From Oscillospiraceae bacterium (lineage in GTDB: Bacteria > Bacillota_A > Clostridia > Saccharofermentanales > Saccharofermentanaceae): a stretch of DNA of 8,866 nt. This document shows positions 1 to 7,382 of this stretch, piece after piece. Both the position numbers and the translations under genes were made by a program. The stretch is from positions 1-8,866 of the forward strand of contig CADCPU010000373.1 in assembly GCA_902803365.1 (NCBI GenBank). The letters run 5' to 3'. The notes below the pieces were generated by a model that was given only the letters and a program-made list of their open reading frames with translations, did no database searches and had not been told where the DNA came from. Each line of letters starts with the position of its first letter. Position 1 is the first letter of the stretch.

Positions 1-1
1 A

Positions 2-154
2 TACGCAACAGACAACAAGACATATGTAGATCTTAAGACTGATGACGGAAAGATCATCCGTTGTGATTTCACCTTTGAAGAGTATCCGCCAAAGCTCAAT
101 GACAAGGAGCTCACCGAATACTTCGACGAATCAGAGATCCTATATGCGGCTTAA
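2..154 (+). CDS. C-terminal end of an unidentified protein (5' end outside window)
   Basis: An open frame enters from the left edge and ends at a TAA at 152-154, giving the last 50 residues of a protein. It begins YATDNKTYVDLKTDDGKII and ends DESEILYAA. The piece is acidic, looks soluble and has no membrane segment or recognisable motif. The reading frame is supported by plausible codon use and by a terminator hairpin 16 bases after the stop. It converges on the secreted LRR protein gene with only 68 bases between the two stop codons. I do not recognise the family, and 50 residues are too few to assign a function. It could be a complete small gene starting just outside or the tail of a large one. 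Confidence 0.6.
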   Translation, partial: YATDNKTYVDLKTDDGKIIRCDFTFEEYPPKLNDKELTEYFDESEILYAA

Positions 155-167
155 GAAACTTAGCTAT

Positions 168-206
168 AAAAGGAGGTTGCCTCGAACTGAGACAACCTCC
201 TCTTTT
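168..206. terminator. Bidirectional intrinsic terminator between converging genes
   Basis: The arms AGGAGGTTG (171-179) and CAACCTCCT (193-201) pair perfectly over 9 bp. After one mismatch, CTC/GAG adds 3 bp around the loop GAACT. On the plus strand the hairpin is followed by CTTTTATGTTT, serving the 2-154 gene. On the minus strand it is followed by TTTATA, serving the LRR protein gene, whose stop is 21 bases away. The T-run is better on the plus strand, so termination is probably stronger in that direction. The AAGGAGG at its left arm is part of the hairpin and not a ribosome binding site. Confidence 0.8.
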
Positions 207-222
207 ATGTTTAATTTATCTG

Positions 223-2811
223 TCAATAAGGCAAGATCCTGGCCTTTACGCACTTTTCAGTAAATTCAGGGCTTCGGGTAAATCCGAACACAACTGAGGC
301 TCTGTCATTACCGTTCATAAACTCGAGCCAGTAAGCAGCACCTTCTGCGTCAGGCTCTCTGTCCATGAAAGTCGCATAGAGACGATTCAGGAACTCTTCA
401 TTGGAAAGGCTGTAGGAATTCATCTCATCACTAAGGAAGAATGCTGCTCCTGCCTGCTCTCCCGTTAAGTTGAAGTTAGCAAGTTCGCTCGCCCAGTATT
501 CACGGCCTTCATCATCGAAAGCGCGTCCGAGCGCCGTTGTATAGAGTCGCTCTACAAATGAATATGTCATATCCGAAGCAGCGATCTTTCCTTCAGGCTT
601 GATATTGCCACCGGACAAGATACCGTACTCTGCACATGTGTTTGCCCACTCCTGAGAATAGACAAATCCCTGAGCAACAGTGACGCGATCCTGATTGCCG
701 CTTGCAAGTTCATTGACCCAGTAGTTAAAACCGTCTTCCTCAGGATCACGTCCGAAGAATGTCTTATAAAGGATCGTAACAAACTGTTCGTTTGTGGTGT
801 TACGACTCTCAAATTCAGGTGTGAACAGGAAGTCCATTGCTACCTGAGCACCCGTCCTTCTGAAGTTATAAAGCTCATCAGACCAAAACTTAGCACCATC
901 TTCTTCCGGCTCACGATCCAAGACAAAGGAATAGATCCTTGATACAAATCCGTTTATTCCTGAATCAGTACCGTCAGCTGCAGTCTTCGTATTTGAAGGT
1001 TTAGCTGTAGGCTTAGGTGTAGTTGTAGTCTTCGGAACAGGTGTTGCCGTAGGTGTCGCAGCCGGGATCTTCTCGAACTTAGCGGTGAGATCTCTTGCAG
1101 CCTCAGCTGTAAAGGAATACGAAGCATCCTTTGATACGACTTTTCCGTTTTCGATCCATCCGGCGAACTTATAACCGGTATCCGGAGTTGCCCTAAGGGT
1201 GACTTTAGAACCGTATCTATACTTACCTGCACCGCTTACGCTGCCGTTTTGGGCAGATACGTTGATCGTAATGTCAGACACGAGAACAATATTCTTGCTG
1301 ATGGTTATAGAACCGTCATTCGACAAATACTCAAATGTCGTAGAAGTCTCTGTTGGAGCAGTATCTGAAATCAACTTAACAAGCATAGGACATCTGCTGA
1401 TATCCACATACTTTTTACCGACACCGGAACCGGTAAGAACTAATGTGAGGAATCTCAAATTGGGCTGTGCTCCAAGATCGATCTTATCGATCTCTTCACA
1501 AGTCAGGTGAACGGCTTTGAGAGTGTCGCTGGTAGCTATGGATATACCTTTTACCTTTTTACAATCGTTATACTGGATCGAATTGATCTTCGGAATATCC
1601 TTAAATGTTAACTCATCTGTAGATCCGCCCTTGATCCAAACGGCTTCCAACGAAGTCAAAAGCTCAAGACCTCTAAGATCATCAGATCCGATATTTTCGC
1701 CATCGGTATCAATCAGATAGATATATGCATTCTCATCAGGATCGATTACTCCGTTCTTATTGAAATCCCATCCTTTTAATTTATTTGCAAGGACCTTTCC
1801 GAAATTCGTCTCGTCAATAGTAAGGATCTTGGTATCAGCAGACTGGACTTTAGTCTTTTTATTAAGCGTCAGGCTATAGGCAGACAGAGCCGAATCATCG
1901 CTTACATAATCATAACAATCGGCATGATCTTCAGACTGGACCTTCTCGCCTTCGTTATAGAGCTGTGACAGGTTTAAGCAATTCGTAAGATCCAAAGTCG
2001 CAAGAGGTGCAGTGACTTCAAGGTGCTTAAGTCCGCGGAGATTCCTAAGATCAAGACTTGTAATATCAGGAAGATCAAGAGAGAGTTCACGCATATTACT
2101 GCAGCGGCTCACATCGACATTCTTGACTGCCACATTGGACAACGCCAGTATCTGCAAAGAGCTAAAACTGCTGAGATCGACAGGCTCCAACTCCTTACAA
2201 TCCGACAACGTAAGTCCCGTAAGTCCGATCTTGGAATAATCCAGCGAAGTAAAAGCCGCGTCACTCGCCGAGAAAACGGAGATCGTTGTATCTTCCTGAA
2301 GATCAAGCTCTTTCAAAGCAGGAACTTTGAGAGCAAAAAAGATCCCGTAATTATTTGTCTGATATTCTTTATAGGATTCGAGCTTCGGACAATTAAGGAT
2401 ACCCAATATATTGATCCCCTTCCTGCTTAATCCGAGGGTCGTCAGGTTCGGACAGTTCTCGATATAGATCGTATTGAGTTTCTCATTATCAGGGAAAGCT
2501 TTACGTATCATCTCTCTGTCACTCTTAGCGATCGTGAGTGACGTTATCTGCGTAAAATACTTAATACTCGAAAAATCATTTACTCCGGATAACGACAAAG
2601 AATCAACTCTATCCAATTCCTCGCTGCTCAAGATACCGTCACGGTTATCATCATAGTTCCTGGATGCCATATCTCTGAACACATCATCAGGAAATGTTTC
2701 CTCATTGATCTCAACCGATACAGTATCAGCAAACACGCCGTTCGTGACAGGCACAAACGCGCACACAAAAAAAGCTATCGCAAAAGCGATCGCAAGATAT
2801 TTAGTTCTCAT
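223..2811 (-). CDS. Secreted EF-hand/leucine-rich-repeat protein with four DUF4214-type repeats
   Basis: An exported protein of 862 residues, probably a surface or extracellular binding protein; the ligand is unknown. Residues 1-28 form a signal peptide: basic MRTK, a hydrophobic core, and likely cleavage after VFA28. Two modules follow. Each opens with an EF-hand-like calcium loop (D54-D55-N56-x-D58-G...E65, and D349-x-N351-x-N353-G-x-I...E360) and continues into irregular leucine-rich repeats. A recurring [N/D/R]C-x-x-L step lies at C120, C141, C205, C237, C278, C417 and C474. Residues about 513-580 resemble an InlB B-repeat (YGSKVTLRATPDTGYKFAGW). Residues about 582-616 are a Thr/Pro/Lys linker. 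Residues about 619-855 hold four helical units of the DUF4214 type (F622, F677, F752, F807), each with a [L/F]xR[DE]P-like turn, EDG and a YW/FW pair. There is no LPxTG motif, C-terminal membrane helix or SLH domain, so it is probably released or held non-covalently. The start is supported by GAGGAA 6 bases upstream (2818-2823). Catalytic activity is not evident. Confidence 0.9.
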   Translation of the reverse strand: MRTKYLAIAFAIAFFVCAFVPVTNGVFADTVSVEINEETFPDDVFRDMASRNYDDNRDGILSSEELDRVDSLSLSGVNDFSSIKYFTQITSLTIAKSDREMIRKAFPDNEKLNTIYIENCPNLTTLGLSRKGINILGILNCPKLESYKEYQTNNYGIFFALKVPALKELDLQEDTTISVFSASDAAFTSLDYSKIGLTGLTLSDCKELEPVDLSSFSSLQILALSNVAVKNVDVSRCSNMRELSLDLPDITSLDLRNLRGLKHLEVTAPLATLDLTNCLNLSQLYNEGEKVQSEDHADCYDYVSDDSALSAYSLTLNKKTKVQSADTKILTIDETNFGKVLANKLKGWDFNKNGVIDPDENAYIYLIDTDGENIGSDDLRGLELLTSLEAVWIKGGSTDELTFKDIPKINSIQYNDCKKVKGISIATSDTLKAVHLTCEEIDKIDLGAQPNLRFLTLVLTGSGVGKKYVDISRCPMLVKLISDTAPTETSTTFEYLSNDGSITISKNIVLVSDITINVSAQNGSVSGAGKYRYGSKVTLRATPDTGYKFAGWIENGKVVSKDASYSFTAEAARDLTAKFEKIPAATPTATPVPKTTTTPKPTAKPSNTKTAADGTDSGINGFVSRIYSFVLDREPEEDGAKFWSDELYNFRRTGAQVAMDFLFTPEFESRNTTNEQFVTILYKTFFGRDPEEDGFNYWVNELASGNQDRVTVAQGFVYSQEWANTCAEYGILSGGNIKPEGKIAASDMTYSFVERLYTTALGRAFDDEGREYWASELANFNLTGEQAGAAFFLSDEMNSYSLSNEEFLNRLYATFMDREPDAEGAAYWLEFMNGNDRASVVFGFTRSPEFTEKCVKARILPY

Positions 2812-2840
2812 TTCACATTCCTCAAAAAATAATAATAGAT

Positions 2841-2869
2841 TTTATACAGTAAATCCAATTACTGAATAA
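2841..2869 (-). promoter_or_regulatory. Possible promoter for the secreted LRR protein gene
   Basis: In the 47-bp gap after ftsY the minus strand reads CTGTATAAAATC, giving a TATAAA -10 element at 2841-2846 (5/6 consensus). With a 17-bp spacer the -35 position (2864-2869) reads TTATTC, which is poor. Predicted start of transcription is near 2834, about 23 bases before the ATG and just ahead of the GAGGAA site. An own promoter is reasonable for a surface protein behind a housekeeping gene, but read-through from ftsY is equally possible because I see no convincing terminator in the gap. Confidence 0.3.
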
Positions 2870-3767
2870 GCGAATCAACAAAGATCTGCGGATCAAAGTC
2901 CACGAGATCATCAACTCCTTCTCCAAGACCTGCAAGCACGATAGGCTTGTGAGAAGAATAAGCAACTGATACAGCAACACCTCCTTTAGCTGTTCCATCC
3001 AATTTTGTAACGGCAATATAATCAAGGTTTGCCGCCTCACCAAAAACTTCTGCCTGGATAACGGCATTCTGACCCGTTGTGGCATCGATGACCAACATCG
3101 ACTTAACATTGGCGTCCTTAGCCTCACGCTCTACGATCCTTGTGATCTTAGAGAGCTCGTCCATAAGGTTCTTCTTGTTATGGAGACGACCTGCCGTATC
3201 GATAATAAGAAGGTCGGCCTTACGCGCGATCGCTGCATGGATCGCATCATAGCAGACTGATGCGGGATCAGAACCTGCCTCGTGAGAGATGACAGTAGTC
3301 GAAGTCCTCTCACCCCATACCTTGAGCTGCTCGATAGCTGCTGCACGGAATGTGTCAGCCGCGCCCATTATAACCTTCTTGCCTTCTCTCTTATATCTCT
3401 CGGCAAGCTTACCTGCCGTAGTTGTCTTACCTGTACCGTTAACTCCGATCATGAGGATAACGTTAAGCTTGCCCTCCTCAAGTTCGAGAAGAGACTTCTC
3501 GCCCAAGATCTCGAGCATCTTCTCCTTAACGGAGCCAAGTACGGCTTCCCTGCTGTCGTCACCCGTTGCCTTGATCTGCGACTTAACGTATTCGATGATG
3601 TCTGTTGCAGCTCCTACGCCGCAATCAGCACGTACAAGTATCTCTTCGAGTTCGTCGAGCTGATCCTCATCAAAGTGACCTGTTCCGGCCGCGATCTTGG
3701 TGAAGCTCGTTGATACGAAGTTACGGGTCTTTTCGAGACCTCTCTTAAATGCGTCTAATAATCCCAT
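2859..3767 (-). CDS. ftsY: Signal recognition particle receptor FtsY
   Basis: SRP-family GTPase of 302 residues that docks the SRP-ribosome complex at the cytoplasmic membrane so that membrane and some secreted proteins are delivered to SecYEG. Residues 1-95 are the helical N domain, opening with an amphipathic stretch (MGLLDAFKRGLEKTR) that usually contacts lipid. The G domain follows with all signatures: P-loop GVNGTGKTT (108-116), DTFRAAAIEQL (138-148), DTAGR (190-194), TKLDGTAKGG (254-263) and GLGEGVDDL (280-288). It lacks the long acidic A domain of the E. coli protein, as is usual in Gram-positives. DTFRAAA and the short N terminus distinguish it from Ffh, and there is no methionine-rich M domain. 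The start is fixed by AAGGAGG immediately upstream. That site overlaps the smc stop codon (9 bases between the genes), so the two are probably cotranscribed and translationally coupled. Confidence 0.98.
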   Translation of the reverse strand: MGLLDAFKRGLEKTRNFVSTSFTKIAAGTGHFDEDQLDELEEILVRADCGVGAATDIIEYVKSQIKATGDDSREAVLGSVKEKMLEILGEKSLLELEEGKLNVILMIGVNGTGKTTTAGKLAERYKREGKKVIMGAADTFRAAAIEQLKVWGERTSTTVISHEAGSDPASVCYDAIHAAIARKADLLIIDTAGRLHNKKNLMDELSKITRIVEREAKDANVKSMLVIDATTGQNAVIQAEVFGEAANLDYIAVTKLDGTAKGGVAVSVAYSSHKPIVLAGLGEGVDDLVDFDPQIFVDSLIQ

Positions 3768-3770
3768 ATT

Positions 3771-3778
3771 TCCTCCTT
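3771..3778 (-). promoter_or_regulatory. ftsY ribosome binding site overlapping the smc stop codon
   Basis: The minus strand reads TAAGGAGGAAATATG. The smc TAA stop (3777-3779) shares two bases with the AAGGAGG Shine-Dalgarno sequence of ftsY. Ribosomes ending smc would sit on the ftsY initiation region, which suggests coupled translation. This also fixes the ftsY start codon at 3765-3767. Confidence 0.85.
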
Positions 3779-6700
3779 ATGTGTCTCCCAGTCTCATGGA
3801 CAGGATCTTGGAGATACCACGTTCCTGCATGGTTACGCCGTACATACGGTCGCAGGCTTCCATGGTACCTTTACGGTGTGTGACGATGATGAACTGTGAC
3901 TTAACACAGTAGCGACGTACAAAGTCCGTGAAACGGCTGACGTTAACGTCGTCGAGAGCAGCCTCGACCTCATCGAGGATAACGAACGGCGAAGGCTTGA
4001 GCTGAAGGATAGCAAACAGCAACGCGATAGCCGTAAGACAGCGCTCACCACCGGACAGGAGCGTCAAGCTCTGAAGTCTCTTTCCCGGAGGCTGTGCCTT
4101 GATCTCGATATTACAGTTCAATACGTCATCACTGTCGAGGATTATCTCAGCGGTACCGCCGTTAAAGAGATCCTCGAATACAGTCTTAAAGTTCTCATTA
4201 ATAGTATTGAAGTGCAGGATAAACTGCGTCTTCATCTCTTCCAAGAGATCCTCGATAACCTTCTCGAGGTTGACCTTGGACTCGTAGATATCATTTCTCT
4301 GGTTCGTCATGAACTCGAAGCGGTCGGAGATCTCCTTATATTCCTCAATGGAATTAAGGTTAACAGGACCGATATTCTTGATCTTGCTCCTGAGCTTGGA
4401 GATCTCATGAGAAGTCTCGGATACATTAGATACAGGCTCACATGATTCGCATACGTTATCGAAAGTAACCTCGTAGTCCTCCCAGAGACGGTTCTTGGAC
4501 ATATCGATATCCTCGATATAACGCTCGTACTTTGCAGTAAGCGTTGCGAGTTGATTCTTGATACTGTTGATCGTATCGGAACAGTCCGTAAGCTTGCCGA
4601 TAAAACCTGAGAGATCTTTCTCGAGTTCCGCACGTTCAGCCGAAAGAGCCTTGATCTTAACATCCTTCTCAGTCGCCTGCTCATTGAGCTTAGTTATGAG
4701 TTCTTCGTAATCGCCGATCTTGAGAGAGAGTTCTTCCTTGGTCTTCAGGTCTTCATCACGCTCGAGTTTCTTCTTCTCCAAACTCTCGAGGTAGGAATTC
4801 TTCTCACGCTCGAGAACATCAGAGAGCTGCAATACACCATTACGCTCTGCAATATAACGCTCAGCAGCGGAAACGGCATCCGCGATATCGTCACGGAGCT
4901 TATCAAGCTGATCTGTCATGGACTTTGAATCAGTATCGCTCTTCAGGATATCGTTCCTGAGGTCTGAGAGATCCTGTTCCGTCTCTTCGAAAACAAGCTT
5001 TGCCTCATCAAGGTCATCTGCCATCTTGAGTTTTTCCTTCGATATGGAATCGATGGTCTCTTCACTCGTCTTGATCTGGCGCTTCATCTCAGCGAGGCGC
5101 TCCTTCAAGTTCGTATATGTAGTCTCTGTCTTGGCACGCTCAACGCTGAAATACTTGAGCTGTTCCTCAAGCTGTGCGATCTCACGATTGACTTCGTAGA
5201 TCTCTTCTTCAGCCTGCTGACGCTCGGCCTCGAAAACAGCGAGTTTCTTATCAAGCTCGGCAAACTCCTTGTTGAGTTCTTCGATCTCACGACCTCTACC
5301 GAGGATACCCGTAGCATTCTTATGTACAGAACCACCCGTCAAAGATCCGCCCGGATTGATGGAATCACCCTGAAGGGTAATGATCCTTACCTGATACTTG
5401 AGGCGGGATGCGATCTTTCTGGCATTATCCATCTCATCACAGATGATGATCCTTCCGAGGAGATTGGATATGATGTCAGATATATTGTCTTCATGTTCGG
5501 TGAGTTCCGAAGCTACACCGATATAACCCACCATTCCTGATGCGAGGTTTAACTGGTCGCGATCAAGATTACGGGGCTTGATGTTTTCTATAGGAAGGAA
5601 CGTAACACGTCCGAGTCTTTGTGCCTTCAGCACTTCGATCAAGTGAGCAGCGTCAGATTCGGTCTCAGTTACGATATTGTGGATGGCATTACCGAGTGCG
5701 ATCTCGATAGCCGTCTCATTCTCAGGTTCAACAGAGATGAGGTCACCTAATACACCTACGATCTTTTTCTTGTCAGGAGTATTTTCGACATGATTTAAAA
5801 GACGACGTACGGACTCCTGGTAACCTTCCTTTCTCTTTTCGAGATCGGTGAGGGCCTTGATCCTGGAACTAATCGCCATAGAACGCCTGTTCTCCTGCTC
5901 ATAAGAAGCAAGGAGCTTATCGTCCTTCTTCTGGAGTTCATTAAGCTTCATGCGGCGCTCGTTGATGTCGGATGTAACGGCGCCTTCCTGCTCCATCATC
6001 TCGCGGAAAGCCTTGTCGGCCTCATCAAGATGCGACTCGATCTCCTTGCTTATCTCGATCTGAGAGAAACGGCTTGCTGTAAGTTCCCTGATCCTCTCTT
6101 CAAAATTCGTGATCTTCGTCTCATATGTATTGATCTGCTCCTTACAGGAGATCATCTCATTTGTCTTATCCTGGATCTGGCGCTTGGTACCGTCCTGAAG
6201 AGCCGTTGACTTCTGGAACTCGGCAAGCAAAGCATCGCGCTCTTTTGTCAGCTTCTCAGACAGGTTCTTGGCCTCGTTTGCCTTATCAAGGAGCTCAGAA
6301 GCCTTTGTCCTGTTGGCGGAACTCTCACCGAGCAAACGCTCGATATCCTCATTTATGCTCTTCTCGTCACCCTCAAATTCAGCGAGTTTATTCTCGATCT
6401 GAGCAAGCTGAGAAGCCGCAACCTTCTTATCCGAGGAGATCTCATAGAGTTCCTCGGTAATATCGGAAAGTTCCTGACGATTCTGCTCGATATCATCCTC
6501 GAGCTTCTCGCTCTTAGCCGTCAATTCGGAATTTGAATTACGTATCTCAAGATAACGGTCCTCATTGACCTTAAGGTCTTCTTCAAGCTTAGCCTTAAGA
6601 TCTCCCTGACCGCCCATCGCTTCATTTGCCGTACGGATCTTATGTACGAGGAGAGCAATATCCTGCTTCTTGAGTTCCTCATACGTCTTATGGTATTCGA

Positions 6701-7337
6701 TAGCCTTCTCGGACTGCTCCTTCAAAGGTCCCAAGCGCTCGCTTAACTCAGCGAGGAGGTCATCGATCCTCAAGAGGTTCTGCTCGGTCGAATTGAGCTT
6801 ACGTTCTGTCTCATCCTTACGGACCTTGTACTTAACGATACCAGAAGCCTCTTCAAGTACTCGTCTTCTGTCCTCAGACTTGGTAGACAAGATCTCGTCA
6901 ACTCGGCCCTGTCCGACGATAGAATAACCGTCCTTACCAAGACCCGTATCCATGAAAAGGCCTACGATGTCCTTAAGTCTGCAGTTTACATGATTTATCT
7001 GATATTCACTGTCACCGGAACGATACAGACGTCTGGTGATCTGGATCTCGTTGAATTCATAATCGAGAGAATGATCGGAATTATCGAGAGTCATGGAGAC
7101 TTCGGCATAGTTCATCGGCTTACGCGACTGGGTTCCGTTAAAGATAACGTCCTCCATCTTACCGCCACGAAGCGACTTGACGCTCTGCTCACCCAAAACC
7201 CATCTGATCGCATCGGTAACGTTACTCTTACCGCTGCCGTTAGGTCCGACAACCGCAGTCATACCGCGATCAAACTCGATCAAAGTGTATTCCGGGAACG
7301 ATTTGAAGCCCTGTAATTCCAGTTTCTTTAAAAACAT
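3777..7337 (-). CDS. smc: Chromosome condensation and segregation ATPase SMC
   Basis: Bacterial condensin subunit of 1186 residues, the normal family length. It dimerises, binds DNA and, with ScpA and ScpB, extrudes loops to compact and separate new chromosomes in the nucleoid. The N-terminal head begins with the family hallmark FLKKLELQGFKSF. It has Walker A GPNGSGKSN (31-39), an R-loop area (SLRGGKMEDVIF, 55-66) and the Q-loop VGQGRVDEIL (141-150). Residues about 170-520 and 675-980 are heptad-rich, Glu/Lys/Leu-dominated coiled-coil arms. Between them is the hinge (about 523-670), with KIVGVLGDLI and the glycine-rich GGSLTGGS (663-670). The C-terminal head has the signature LLSGGER (1093-1099), Walker B FVILDEVEAALDD (1118-1130) with catalytic E1123, and the switch histidine in VTHRKGTME (H1154). 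No key residue is missing. The start is supported by AAGGA (7345-7349) 7 bases upstream. scpA and scpB are not in the window. Confidence 0.98.
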   Translation of the reverse strand: MFLKKLELQGFKSFPEYTLIEFDRGMTAVVGPNGSGKSNVTDAIRWVLGEQSVKSLRGGKMEDVIFNGTQSRKPMNYAEVSMTLDNSDHSLDYEFNEIQITRRLYRSGDSEYQINHVNCRLKDIVGLFMDTGLGKDGYSIVGQGRVDEILSTKSEDRRRVLEEASGIVKYKVRKDETERKLNSTEQNLLRIDDLLAELSERLGPLKEQSEKAIEYHKTYEELKKQDIALLVHKIRTANEAMGGQGDLKAKLEEDLKVNEDRYLEIRNSNSELTAKSEKLEDDIEQNRQELSDITEELYEISSDKKVAASQLAQIENKLAEFEGDEKSINEDIERLLGESSANRTKASELLDKANEAKNLSEKLTKERDALLAEFQKSTALQDGTKRQIQDKTNEMISCKEQINTYETKITNFEERIRELTASRFSQIEISKEIESHLDEADKAFREMMEQEGAVTSDINERRMKLNELQKKDDKLLASYEQENRRSMAISSRIKALTDLEKRKEGYQESVRRLLNHVENTPDKKKIVGVLGDLISVEPENETAIEIALGNAIHNIVTETESDAAHLIEVLKAQRLGRVTFLPIENIKPRNLDRDQLNLASGMVGYIGVASELTEHEDNISDIISNLLGRIIICDEMDNARKIASRLKYQVRIITLQGDSINPGGSLTGGSVHKNATGILGRGREIEELNKEFAELDKKLAVFEAERQQAEEEIYEVNREIAQLEEQLKYFSVERAKTETTYTNLKERLAEMKRQIKTSEETIDSISKEKLKMADDLDEAKLVFEETEQDLSDLRNDILKSDTDSKSMTDQLDKLRDDIADAVSAAERYIAERNGVLQLSDVLEREKNSYLESLEKKKLERDEDLKTKEELSLKIGDYEELITKLNEQATEKDVKIKALSAERAELEKDLSGFIGKLTDCSDTINSIKNQLATLTAKYERYIEDIDMSKNRLWEDYEVTFDNVCESCEPVSNVSETSHEISKLRSKIKNIGPVNLNSIEEYKEISDRFEFMTNQRNDIYESKVNLEKVIEDLLEEMKTQFILHFNTINENFKTVFEDLFNGGTAEIILDSDDVLNCNIEIKAQPPGKRLQSLTLLSGGERCLTAIALLFAILQLKPSPFVILDEVEAALDDVNVSRFTDFVRRYCVKSQFIIVTHRKGTMEACDRMYGVTMQERGISKILSMRLGDT

Positions 7338-7370
7338 CCGAACATCCTTATCTGTAAGATTAACCGATTA

Positions 7371-7379
7371 ATTATATCA
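7371..7379 (-). promoter_or_regulatory. Candidate extended -10 promoter for smc-ftsY
   Basis: The 45-bp gap between rnc and smc contains TGATATAAT on the minus strand, a perfect TATAAT at 7371-7376 preceded by the TG of an extended -10 element (7378-7379). The -35 position (about 7394-7399) reads GTAAAA and is poor, which extended -10 promoters tolerate. The predicted start near 7364 would give a leader of about 27 bases with AAGGA correctly placed. A short interrupted palindrome ATTAA-N4-TTAAT (7359-7372) overlaps the -10 and start site. This would let smc-ftsY be expressed independently of rnc. Confidence 0.45.
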
Positions 7380-7382
7380 TAC

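Noticed and set aside
168..176. AAAGGAGG as a ribosome binding site
   Set aside because: It is the left arm of a 9-bp perfect hairpin followed by a T-run, and no sensible frame starts at the right distance.
42..263. Plus-strand open frame of 73 codons running through the terminator
   Set aside because: It overlaps the end of the 2-154 gene in another frame, runs across the hairpin into the converging gene, and has no ribosome binding site before its ATG.
223..330. Sortase signal or membrane anchor at the C terminus of the secreted LRR protein
   Set aside because: The protein ends in a DUF4214 unit and KARILPY, with no LPxTG-like motif, hydrophobic stretch or basic tail.
2023..2430. Plus-strand open frames opposite the LRR protein gene, up to 135 codons
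   Set aside because: Antisense to a coherent repeat protein, with no ribosome binding site or recognisable motif.
2831..2856. Weak hairpin GATTT/AAATC followed by T-rich sequence after ftsY, as a terminator
   Set aside because: Only five mostly A-T pairs around an 8-base loop, too weak for a confident terminator. The same bases fit better as a -10 region.
3282..3713. Plus-strand open frames of 124-143 codons opposite ftsY
   Set aside because: They overlap a perfectly conserved GTPase gene in antisense, lack ribosome binding sites, and have low-complexity Ser/Leu-rich products typical of the complement of coding sequence.
6161..7316. Several plus-strand open frames of 85-108 codons opposite smc
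   Set aside because: They are antisense to conserved SMC head and coiled-coil coding sequence, and codon bias of the real gene explains the lack of stops.
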